Shown: positions 49,986 to 57,427 of the stretch, in pieces
How positions within the stretch are numbered: position 1 is the first letter of the stretch
Layout of the letters: every line of letters starts with the position of its first letter
Source of the DNA: Cohnella thailandensis
GTDB taxonomy: Bacteria > Bacillota > Bacilli > Paenibacillales > Paenibacillaceae
Assembly: GCF_014212135.1 (NCBI RefSeq)
Contig: NZ_JACJVQ010000027.1
Location: 1 to 64,000 of the forward strand
Length of the DNA: 64,000 nt
Direction: 5' to 3'
Position numbers and translations under genes: made by a program
Notes under the pieces: model-generated
What the model was told of the DNA's origin: nothing
The model's database searches: none
The model's input: the letters and a program-made list of their open reading frames with translations, nothing else

Positions 49986-50822
49986 ATGGAAGAAAGGGAA
50001 TCGATCATCGGCAGTAAAAGCTTCACCGCCGTCGCGGTCAACTGCGCTTCGAAGGCGGGCGAATGGATCAAAAGCCGCATCGGACGGTTCGCGGAGCCGG
50101 ATTTGAAGTATTCGATGCACGATCTGGTCACCGAAGTGGACAAGGGCTCGGAACGGCTCATTCGCAATCTGATCGGAACTCATTTTCCCACGCATTCCTT
50201 CCTTGGCGAAGAAGGAGTCGAGCCGGGGCCGGATGCGTCCGCTCTCGCGCTGGAGCGGGTTAGCGACGCGGAATACCTGTGGATCGTCGATCCGATCGAC
50301 GGGACGACCAACTACGTGCACGGCTTCCCGTTCTTCTCGGTGTCCATCGCACTGGCCTATCGGGGACAAGTCATCGTCGGAGTCGTCTACGATCCTTCGC
50401 GGGACGAGCTATTCGTCGCGGAGAAGGGCAAGGGCGCGTACGTGCACGGCAAGCCCATGAGCGTATCCCGGGAGGCGACGCTGCGCCAGAGCCTCGTCGC
50501 TACGGGATTGCCTGCGGATCATGAATTCGCGCTTCCCAAGAATTTGAAGCAGATTGAAGCGTTGGCCCCGCGGGTAAGGAACTTGCGGGTCGCGGGATCG
50601 GCGGCGCTGCATATGGCTTATGTCGCGGCCGGCCGCTTAAGCGGTTTCTGGGAGATCGGACTCAACTCTTGGGATCTGGCTGCCGGAGCTTTGCTTATCC
50701 AGGAAGCGGGCGGAGTCGTAAGCGACCAGTCGGGAGAGCCGTATCAACTGGGCGTGCGCCACGTGCTGGCGAGCAACGGCCGCATCCACGAGGAGCTGAA
50801 GGAAGCGCTGGCGCAAGTCTGA
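49986..50822 (+). CDS. inositol-monophosphatase-family protein
   Basis: 278 residues. The metal-binding motifs GEEG, DPIDGTTNYVHG and WDLAAGALLIQEAGG are all intact. Family members dephosphorylate inositol phosphate or fructose-1,6-bisphosphate, and some affect rRNA processing (SuhB). The exact substrate cannot be told. An AGAGGG ribosome-binding site precedes the ATG. It follows the TSUP gene by 88 bp. Confidence 0.92.
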   Translation: MEERESIIGSKSFTAVAVNCASKAGEWIKSRIGRFAEPDLKYSMHDLVTEVDKGSERLIRNLIGTHFPTHSFLGEEGVEPGPDASALALERVSDAEYLWIVDPIDGTTNYVHGFPFFSVSIALAYRGQVIVGVVYDPSRDELFVAEKGKGAYVHGKPMSVSREATLRQSLVATGLPADHEFALPKNLKQIEALAPRVRNLRVAGSAALHMAYVAAGRLSGFWEIGLNSWDLAAGALLIQEAGGVVSDQSGEPYQLGVRHVLASNGRIHEELKEALAQV

Positions 50823-50906
50823 CAAGCCGGGGCAACGGAACGGCCAGGCGGAGGTACATGTTCGCGGCGGCTTTCGACCATCCTAGCTTGGAAGGAGGCG
50901 GAACGA

Positions 50907-51158
50907 TTGGACAAGGAACGCGAAGAGGCAAAAGAGGCGACGAAAGCGGAGCTGGAGCTCGCCCGCCGGCTGACGGAAGGCGACATGGAGAGCGGGGACC
51001 CGGAGGAGGAAGCGGTAACGAAGCTTTCTCCGAAGTGGGAGGTCCGCATCCAATCGGAGAGGGATCCGGTCGCCGAAGAGACGGCTCTCTATCGCCGAAT
51101 GGCCAAAGAAGCGGACGGGCGTTACGGGAGCTACGGGAAAGAAGACGAAGGCAAGTAA
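50907..51158 (+). CDS. small highly charged hypothetical protein
   Basis: 83 residues from a TTG with AAGGAGG 8 bp upstream. Nearly half the residues are charged, with long Glu/Lys/Arg stretches likely to form a helix (KEREEAKEATKAELELARRL) and SPKWEVRIQ in the middle. No membrane segment or known domain. A strong terminator directly follows. Function unknown. Confidence 0.7.
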   Translation: MDKEREEAKEATKAELELARRLTEGDMESGDPEEEAVTKLSPKWEVRIQSERDPVAEETALYRRMAKEADGRYGSYGKEDEGK

Positions 51159-51170
51159 AGAAGCGCAGCA

Positions 51171-51204
51171 AAGGCGGCCGAGTACGGCCGCCTTACTCTT
51201 TTTT
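51171..51204 (+). terminator. strong terminator
   Basis: AAGGCGGCCG and CGGCCGCCTT with a 4-nt loop, followed by ACTCTTTTTT. Confidence 0.88.
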
Positions 51205-51280
51205 GACGAAAACGAAAACCCCCAGTCCGACTACGGGCCATCGATGAAAAACGGGGAACGGGTTCGCCAACCGCACGAGT

Positions 51281-51460
51281 TATGGAGATCCACAGCCAGC
51301 TAGCCGCATAAATTATGTAGATTATCTGCATAATTTCATTCCGCAGATCGCCAGCTGCACAAATAATAACTCCTCTACACAGCTCGAACCGCCAGACATA
51401 TATAGATTTTCTGCACAATTCAAACTTTCGGCTTCCAACCGCTAGATCTAAGCAGATTGA
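51281..51460. repeat. degenerate repeats of a TATGTAGATT...CTGCA type
   Basis: Similar segments start at 51281 (TATGGAGATCC), 51314 (TATGTAGATTATCTGCAT), 51399 (TATATAGATTTTCTGCAC) and about 51447 (TAAGCAGATTGACTATAC). They are decayed and differ in spacing. This is the first part of an 824-bp non-coding stretch (51159-51982) after the terminator. Confidence 0.45.
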
Positions 51461-51586
51461 CTATACAATCTCTCCGCCTAGAGTGCCACCTTCGGAACCG
51501 ATCGACCGGTTACGGGCGATTCGGTTAATGGAGAGAGCTACCTCTTTTCCTTTTGGACGTGGCCTCTTGATTGCTCCTCACCGCCG

Positions 51587-51771
51587 CTAACGGAAATGAC
51601 AGCCGTTAAATCGTCCTCAAAACGGCTCTTTTAAATCTAACGGAAATCAGAGCCCTTATTTGGGCCGAGTTGTCTTTAGATGCCCCCTTTTTCACGAAAT
51701 AAAGGCGCTCACTTCCGTTAGAATTCCAAGAAGGGCTTTTGGAGCGAAATAAGGGCTCTCACTTCCGTTAC
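51587..51771. repeat. two inverted pairs of 50-bp-spaced repeats
   Basis: CTAACGGAAATSA occurs at 51587 and 51637, 50 bp apart. The reverse complement (TCACTTCCGTTA) occurs ending at 51720 and 51770, again 50 bp apart. AGAGCCCTTATTT at 51650 and its inverse AAATAAGGGCTCT at 51748 extend the match. The two pairs could fold into a large cruciform or hairpin. Confidence 0.8.
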
Positions 51772-51793
51772 AAGCGGGAAGCGGGGAGGGGGA

Positions 51794-51850
51794 GAATAGG
51801 GATGCAGAGGTGGAATAGGGATGCAGTAGCGGAATAAGGAAGCAGAGGTG
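51794..51850. repeat. three tandem 19-bp repeats
   Basis: GAATAGGGATGCAGAGGTG at 51794, GAATAGGGATGCAGTAGCG at 51813 and GAATAAGGAAGCAGAGGTG at 51832. Confidence 0.85.
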
Positions 51851-51902
51851 AAAAAGCGCACAGGTGTGTAATAGGGGAACTTAGACGGAAGAGGGGAGAA
51901 GG

Positions 51903-51943
51903 ATGCGCGATATGGTGCCGAGACGAGGCATCATATCGCGCAT
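51903..51943. terminator. long hairpin at the 3' end of the histidine kinase gene
   Basis: ATGCGCGATATGGTGCC and GGCATCATATCGCGCAT form a 17-bp stem with one G-U pair and a 7-nt loop. On the minus strand it lies 40 bp past the stop and is followed by a pyrimidine-rich tract, so it is a probable terminator. Confidence 0.55.
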
Positions 51944-51982
51944 TTCCTTGCGACACGACAAGATCCCCAAAGGAAGCCACAG

Positions 51983-53656
51983 CTACAATGCCGGCTTCAT
52001 TCCTCGCGACGACCGGAGCGTAAAGCCGAAGGTGACGCCGCCCGTCTCGTTGCGGACGCCGTAACGGCTGCCGTGGAGAGTCAGGATCTGGCGGACGATC
52101 GCGAGGCCGATGCCCGTTCCCCCGCTTTCCCGGCTGCGGGCTTTATCGACCCGGTAGAAATCCCCCCAGATTCGGGGGAGCTCTTCCTGCGGAATCGGCT
52201 CGCCGTCGTTATATACTTCGATAAGCCAGTGATCTCCGTCTTGGGCGGCCGAGATAGCGATCCGGCCGCCGTCCGTCGCATGCCGGACCGCGTTCGTGAC
52301 CAGGTTCGTCAGAACCTGGCCGATCCGCAGCCGGTCCCCGATCGCCTCGGCCGCCTCGGCCGTTCCGTCGGAATCGCCTTGCGGAAAGATGACGGATATC
52401 GTCAGCGACTTCTCCGATCCGAGCGCTTCCGCCCGTTCCGCGGCTTCCCTTAGAAGCTCCGTAAGGTCGAACGCCTCCAGCGTCAAGGAATATTGGCCCG
52501 ACTCGAGATGGGACAGCTCGAGCATGTCGCTGACGATGGCGGACATTCGGCGCGTCTCGTCCAGAATGACCTCGGCGTATTTCTCCCGTTTGGCTCCGCT
52601 GCCGATGTTGTCCTTCAGCCCTTCCGCGTATCCCCCGATCAGGCTAAGCGGGGTTTTCAGCTCATGGGAGACTCCCGCAATGAATTGCCGCCGCATTCTC
52701 TCGAGCCGTTTTTCCTTCTCGATATCTTCCCTTAGCTTCTCGTTAGCCGCCTGCAATTCCCCTAACGTCATCTGCAGATTGTCCGCCAGAAAATCCAACG
52801 AGCCGGCCAGCGCTCCGATCTCGTCCTTGCGCTTCCAGCGGGCGCGGGCTCCGAAGTCGAGTCCGGCCAACCGTTCGGCGAGCGCGTTTAATCGGATCAA
52901 CGGCTTGGTGACGATCGTCGCGTATCCGACGGCAAGAAGCAGCACGAAGACGAGCGCGGCGCCCAAGACGTAGACGGAGAGGTCCTTGAACACGCTGGCC
53001 GCGTGGGTGACGGGCTGCAGGGAGGCGACGGCGAGCATAACTTCCCCGCTGCGGTTGCCGTCGCTGGAGATCGGAGTGACGGCAATCAGTTGGGGAGACT
53101 GGGCGCCGAGCGTTTCGGTCGAGTCCCCCCGCGACGAATAGACGATCGTTCGGCCCTCGCCGATCACCGCCCGGAAAGATCCCTCGTTCTGGACCCATAC
53201 CTTCACGGCGACCATCATGTCTTCCAGCTCGGAAGGGACGGAAAGGTCCGGTACGAGGATCATCTCGGAATCGATCGGAACTTTGACAGGCCCCTCTTCG
53301 TCGATATTGTCCCCTTTTAAGAAAACCTGCTTTTTCTGCTGGGCGCCGCTCATGAGGACGGTGGTGACGGCTCCGTCCTCGATCGTGAGAAGAGCGATCT
53401 TCGAGTAATATTCGCTCTCGAACCGGGTGATGAACGGAGGCATTCCCGTCAGGGCGCCGCCCGTGCTCTCGTACGCGCGGTAATGCGCCGCGGTTCGGCC
53501 GATTTCCTCCAGAATATCGCTCTTCTGGCGACGCTCGTAGAAGGAAGAGAACCCGCCGGCCAGCGCCGCGAGCAACAGACCGACGAATAGCATAATGACA
53601 ACGAACGTGACGACGAACAACCGGAAGGCAATCGACCGTTGCCAAGGTATCCTCAT
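51983..53656 (-). CDS. two-component sensor histidine kinase
   Basis: 557 residues. Two membrane helices (AFRLFVVTFVVIMLFVGLLL near residue 10 and VYVLGAALVFVLLLAVGYATIV near 240) flank an extracellular sensor of about 200 residues. A HAMP domain follows, then the phospho-acceptor His in GVSHELKTPLSLIGGYAEG and an ATPase domain with NLVTNAVRHA and GGTGIGLAIV. The ATG overlaps the response-regulator stop codon as ATGA, and frames further upstream run through the regulator. The signal is unknown. Confidence 0.93.
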   Translation of the reverse strand: MRIPWQRSIAFRLFVVTFVVIMLFVGLLLAALAGGFSSFYERRQKSDILEEIGRTAAHYRAYESTGGALTGMPPFITRFESEYYSKIALLTIEDGAVTTVLMSGAQQKKQVFLKGDNIDEEGPVKVPIDSEMILVPDLSVPSELEDMMVAVKVWVQNEGSFRAVIGEGRTIVYSSRGDSTETLGAQSPQLIAVTPISSDGNRSGEVMLAVASLQPVTHAASVFKDLSVYVLGAALVFVLLLAVGYATIVTKPLIRLNALAERLAGLDFGARARWKRKDEIGALAGSLDFLADNLQMTLGELQAANEKLREDIEKEKRLERMRRQFIAGVSHELKTPLSLIGGYAEGLKDNIGSGAKREKYAEVILDETRRMSAIVSDMLELSHLESGQYSLTLEAFDLTELLREAAERAEALGSEKSLTISVIFPQGDSDGTAEAAEAIGDRLRIGQVLTNLVTNAVRHATDGGRIAISAAQDGDHWLIEVYNDGEPIPQEELPRIWGDFYRVDKARSRESGGTGIGLAIVRQILTLHGSRYGVRNETGGVTFGFTLRSSRGMKPAL

Positions 53657-54345
53657 GGCGTCACCTTGAACCGGTAGCCGTTGCCGCGCAGCGTCGCGAC
53701 CCACTCCGCGCGATCGCCCAGCTTCTGCCGCAGCCGGCGGACATGGGTATCGACCGTCCGCGCGTCGCCGTCGTAATCGTATCCCCATACATGCTCGAGC
53801 AGCCGATCCCGGCTCAGCACGATGTTGCGGTGGCTGACGAAATAGAGCAGCAGGTCGAATTCCTTCGGCGAGAGAGAGACCTCTCGCCCATCAAGCAAGA
53901 CTTCCCGGCTCGATTCCTCGATGGACAAGGGTCCCCATTCGACTCGCCGGCTCTCGGCGGCCTTCCGTTCCAGCTTCGCGGACTCGTATCTCCGAAGCAG
54001 AGCCTTCGCCTTAGCCGCAAGCACCTTGGGGCTGAACGGCTTGGTCATGTAATCGTCGGCGCCCAGGTCATAGCCGAGCAGCTTGTCCTCTTCTTCGCTC
54101 TTGGCCGTCAGGAACAGGATCGGAACGTCCGAGAGCTTGCGAATCTCCTCGCAGACGTCGTAGCCGTCCAGTCCCGGCATCAGAATGTCGAGGATGACCA
54201 GGTCGGGAGCGGCTTCCCGGAACAGGGCCACCGCATCGTCGCCGTTCGCCGCCTCGATCCAGGCCAGTCCTTCGGCCTCCAAATAATCGGCTATCAACTC
54301 TCTCAGCTTCCGTTCGTCCTCTACGATCAGCACCGTTTGTCTCAA
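53653..54345 (-). CDS. OmpR-family response regulator
   Basis: 230 residues. The receiver has acidic residues IVEDE, phospho-acceptor Asp in LVILDILMPG, Thr in LFLTAKS and Lys in DDYMTKPFSPK. The C-terminal winged helix (SLSPKEFDLLLYFVSHRNIVLSRDRLLEHVWGYDYDGDARTVDTHVRRLRQKLG) is typical OmpR/PhoB. Translation starts at a TTG with AAGAAGG 7 bp upstream. It is co-transcribed with the histidine kinase and faces an ABC operon across a 163-bp divergent gap containing OmpR-type direct repeats. Confidence 0.95.
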   Translation of the reverse strand: MRQTVLIVEDERKLRELIADYLEAEGLAWIEAANGDDAVALFREAAPDLVILDILMPGLDGYDVCEEIRKLSDVPILFLTAKSEEEDKLLGYDLGADDYMTKPFSPKVLAAKAKALLRRYESAKLERKAAESRRVEWGPLSIEESSREVLLDGREVSLSPKEFDLLLYFVSHRNIVLSRDRLLEHVWGYDYDGDARTVDTHVRRLRQKLGDRAEWVATLRGNGYRFKVTP

Positions 54346-54401
54346 TTCGGCTACCTTCTTCCCGCACGTTTTCCGATCCCGACGATTCCTTTGTTAGCCC
54401 C

Positions 54402-54431
54402 ATTGTAGCGGGAAGCCCCGCCGTCTGTCAC
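54402..54431 (-). promoter_or_regulatory. promoter of the two-component system
   Basis: On the minus strand GTGACA (54426-54431) and TACAAT (54402-54407) are 18 bp apart. Confidence 0.6.
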
Positions 54432-54436
54432 TCCCG

Positions 54437-54458
54437 GGGCTGTCACAGGGCTGTCACA
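54437..54458. promoter_or_regulatory. perfect 11-bp direct repeats, OmpR/PhoB-type binding site
   Basis: GGGCTGTCACA occurs twice head to tail with no gap (54437-54447, 54448-54458). The 11-bp periodicity and CTGTCA core match the layout of Pho-box-like sites for OmpR-family regulators. A further CTGTCAC lies at 54425. TATGAT at 54468-54473, a candidate -10 for the plus-strand ABC operon, lies one minus-35-length downstream of the repeats, so the repeats occupy the place of a -35 box. Confidence 0.6.
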
Positions 54459-54508
54459 TTGGCGGGCTATGATGATTGGCATCCACAACCTGGAAAGGAG
54501 GAATCCGC

Positions 54509-55387
54509 TTGCGGAAGCTGAGATCGCCGTCCGTTCGGGAATCCGCTGCCGCGCTGACGTTCCTGGGTCCAAGCCTGGCAGGTTTCCTGCTGTTCTATCT
54601 GATCCCGTTCGGGGCGGTCGTCTATTATTCGTTCGTGGATACGCCGATTCAGGGTCGGTTCGTCGGAATGGACAACTACCGTCAGCTATGGGACAGCGCT
54701 TCGTTCCGCAAGGCGTTCGGCAACTCTCTCGCCTTCGCCGGAGTCGGCGTGCCGGTGTTGTTCGCTGCCTCCCTCGGCCTCGCCTTGCTTCTGAACAAAG
54801 CGATGCCGCTGAGGCGTACGTTCCGAACGCTGTTCCTGCTGCCGCTTGTCGTCCCGGTTGCTTCGATCGCGCTCGTCTGGCAGGCGCTGTTCCATTGGGA
54901 AGGAGCGATCAACGGCTTCGCGGCAAGCGCGGGGGCGGACCCGGTCGACTGGATGAACGGGCGCTGGTCGTTCGCCGTGATGACCGCGGTCTATGTCTGG
55001 AGGAACGTCGGCTACAACCTGGTTCTATTCCTGGCAGGGCTGGCGAATATTCCGGCGGAGCAGCTCGAGGCCGCGTCCATCGACGGGGCCGGGCCATGGC
55101 GGCGGTTCCGCTCGATCGTCTGGCCGGGACTTGCGCCCGTCTCGTTCTTTGCCGTCGTCATGTCGATCGTCAGCTCCTTCAAGGTGTTCCGGGAGACCTA
55201 CATGGTTGCCGGAGCGTACCCTCATGACGCCATTTATACGCTGCAGCACTTCATGAACAACCAGTTTCAGAGCTTGGACTACCCGAAGCTGACGTCCGCT
55301 GCGGTCCTGCTCGCTCTCGTCATCGGAGCGGCCGTGTCCATTCTGTTCCGAGCGGAGCGCCGCGCAAGGGAGGCGTCGGAAGGATGA
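54509..55387 (+). CDS. sugar-type ABC permease (first)
   Basis: 292 residues from a TTG with AAAGGAGG 7 bp upstream. Six predicted membrane helices and the EAA loop (LEAASIDGAGPWRRFRSIVWP) near residue 190. The fold is of the MalF/UgpA class. In-frame codons to 54476 lie before the ribosome-binding site and are excluded. It is the first gene of an operon divergent from the two-component genes. Confidence 0.92.
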   Translation: MRKLRSPSVRESAAALTFLGPSLAGFLLFYLIPFGAVVYYSFVDTPIQGRFVGMDNYRQLWDSASFRKAFGNSLAFAGVGVPVLFAASLGLALLLNKAMPLRRTFRTLFLLPLVVPVASIALVWQALFHWEGAINGFAASAGADPVDWMNGRWSFAVMTAVYVWRNVGYNLVLFLAGLANIPAEQLEAASIDGAGPWRRFRSIVWPGLAPVSFFAVVMSIVSSFKVFRETYMVAGAYPHDAIYTLQHFMNNQFQSLDYPKLTSAAVLLALVIGAAVSILFRAERRAREASEG

Positions 55388-56274
55388 AATCGGCCGCGAA
55401 CCGGATCGCGGCAGCCGTCAAGCTGCCCTTGCTTTGCCTGCTCGCCGTTATCGCGATTTTCCCGATCGTTCTGACCGTCACGAACGCCTTCATGTCCGAG
55501 CGGGAGATCGCTCATCACTACGGGGCGCTGGACGGCGCGGACGCCGACGGGGGAGACGCCGCCGCGATGCCGACGGACCGGGTGTCCATCCGGCTCGTTC
55601 CGGAGCGGGCCACGCTGAAGCCGTTCGGCGACGTGCTCATTTTCATGCCGAAGTTCCTGCTTCTCTTCTGGAACTCGGTTCGCCTGACGCTGCCGATCGT
55701 CGCCTTGCAGACCGCGGTCGGAACCTTGGCGGCCTATGCGTTCGCGAAGCTGAGATTTCCGGGCCGGGACAAGCTGTTTTTCCTCTACCTGCTGACGATG
55801 CTGATGCCGTTCCAGGTGACTCTTGTCCCCAACTACATCGTGGCGGAGAAGCTCGGACTGCTGAATTCCTACGGCGCCATCGTCTGGCCCGGCGTATTCG
55901 CGGCGTTCGGCGTGTTCCTGATGCGCCAATTCGTCTCGGGCGTGCCCGACGCGTATCTGGAAGCCGTGAGAATCGACGGCGCAGGCCCGTTTCGCGCTTT
56001 TCGCTATATCGTGCTGCCGCTTGTCCGGCCGGGTATGGCTGCCCTGATGCTGCTTGCCTTCGTGGACAACTGGAACATGGTCGAGCAGCCGCTGCTGTTT
56101 CTGACGGAGCCTTTCCGGCAGCCGCTGTCCGTCTACCTGGCGCGGATCACGGAAGGGGAGCGCGGAGTCGCCTTCGCTTCCTCGACCCTATACATGGCGC
56201 CGATCGTGTTGTTGTTCCTGTACGGGGAAGATCATCTGGTGGAAGGCATTCAGCGATCCGGGGTCAAGGGATGA
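55384..56274 (+). CDS. sugar-type ABC permease (second)
   Basis: 296 residues, six predicted helices and a MalG-type EAA loop (LEAVRIDGAGPFRAFRYIVLP) near residue 198. Its ATG overlaps the first permease's stop as ATGA, so the two are coupled. It has an unusually long first loop (residues ~35-80, rich in Asp/Ala) between helices 1 and 2. No ATPase is encoded in the operon, so a shared one is presumed. Confidence 0.93.
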   Translation: MKSAANRIAAAVKLPLLCLLAVIAIFPIVLTVTNAFMSEREIAHHYGALDGADADGGDAAAMPTDRVSIRLVPERATLKPFGDVLIFMPKFLLLFWNSVRLTLPIVALQTAVGTLAAYAFAKLRFPGRDKLFFLYLLTMLMPFQVTLVPNYIVAEKLGLLNSYGAIVWPGVFAAFGVFLMRQFVSGVPDAYLEAVRIDGAGPFRAFRYIVLPLVRPGMAALMLLAFVDNWNMVEQPLLFLTEPFRQPLSVYLARITEGERGVAFASSTLYMAPIVLLFLYGEDHLVEGIQRSGVKG

Positions 56275-56302
56275 CCCGGCAGGAAGGGAGGGAAGAACGA
56301 TC

Positions 56303-57403
56303 ATTCGGAGAAAAAAAACGCTGCGCTTTGTTATCGGCCTTTTTGTCGGCGTCTTGCTGCTGTTCACGTTCCTGTCGAGCACGATCCAAAGCATGTCGCT
56401 GCCGAAGGTGGCGGTCGAGAAGCCGGAGATGGGCAGCCTCGATCTGAGCATCTCGGAGGAAGGGTATTTGCAGCCGGCTTACTCGGCGCCGCTGACGCCG
56501 TCCGGCAATTGGACGGTCGCTGAGGTGCACGTCCAGAAAGGAGACCGCGTCCGCAAAGGCGATCCTTTGATTACCTTCGATCCTTCCGATACGGAACGGA
56601 CGCTGGAGGACGAGAAAACCCGCTACAAGCAAGCTCAGCTTCAGCTCGAACAGCTACAGGAGGCCATGAAGCCGCTGCTGCGCGCAGGAGAACAAGATGC
56701 CATCGACAAGCAAACGCGCGAGATCGAAGTCAAGAAGCTGGACATGGTTATCGCAGGGAGGACGATTGACGAATTGGAAAAGCAGATCGGCGAAGGCCGA
56801 GTGCTCGAAGCGCCGTTCGACGGCGTCGTCGAATCGATAACCGCCGAAGAAGGGATCCGGGTGTCCGCGGCGCAGACGGTATGCGAGTTGGCCAGCGACG
56901 CGTCCGGCTATCAATTGGTCATCGCGGCCGAGGGGGATGCCGCTTCCGCCCTGCAGATCGGCAGAAGCGTCCAGGTGGAGGTCGGGCAGCCCGAGCTCCG
57001 GCTTTTGGAAGGAACCATCGACAGCGTCGAAGACGCGGAGAGTCAAGGGATCGGCGGAAGCGGAGGAGGCTCGGACGTCAAGACGGTGACGATAGACGTG
57101 AACGGAACGGATCTATCCCCCGGCATGAAAGCGACCGTCTATATCGACCAGGAAAGCGCAAGTCCCGGCTTCAAAATCTCATCGGACGCTCTGCATTCCG
57201 ACGGCAGCGGATCGTACGTGTTCACCGTAACGACCGAAGAAGGTCCGCTCGGCTCCTCTTACTTCGCAAGAAAAACGTATGTCGACGCAGGAGAAGAGAA
57301 CGACGGCACGGTCATCATTCTTAGCGGGCTCATGCCCGACGAGCGAATCGTCACGGACTCGGGCGCGCCGCTCAGCGACGGCGACCGCGTTCGTCTGGAA
57401 TAA
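56303..57403 (+). CDS. HlyD-like membrane-fusion adaptor protein (non-canonical start)
   Basis: About 366 residues. A positively charged start (RRKKTLRF) and a membrane helix (VIGLFVGVLLLFTFLSS) are followed by the biotinyl-lipoyl/beta-barrel layout of HlyD/RND adaptors (TPSGNWTVAEVHVQKGDRVRKGDPL, a coiled coil about residues 95-160, LEAPFDGVVESITAEEG). No ATG, GTG or TTG in frame precedes residue 18. The strong site GGAGGG (56287-56292) is 7 bp before ATC 56300 and 10 bp before ATT 56303. An in-frame TTG at 56354 would remove the membrane helix. See findings for the frameshift alternative. A HlyD adaptor in an importer operon is unusual. Confidence 0.75.
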   Translation: MRRKKTLRFVIGLFVGVLLLFTFLSSTIQSMSLPKVAVEKPEMGSLDLSISEEGYLQPAYSAPLTPSGNWTVAEVHVQKGDRVRKGDPLITFDPSDTERTLEDEKTRYKQAQLQLEQLQEAMKPLLRAGEQDAIDKQTREIEVKKLDMVIAGRTIDELEKQIGEGRVLEAPFDGVVESITAEEGIRVSAAQTVCELASDASGYQLVIAAEGDAASALQIGRSVQVEVGQPELRLLEGTIDSVEDAESQGIGGSGGGSDVKTVTIDVNGTDLSPGMKATVYIDQESASPGFKISSDALHSDGSGSYVFTVTTEEGPLGSSYFARKTYVDAGEENDGTVIILSGLMPDERIVTDSGAPLSDGDRVRLE

Positions 57404-57427
57404 CCCACTTATAGGAGGAATAGAAAA

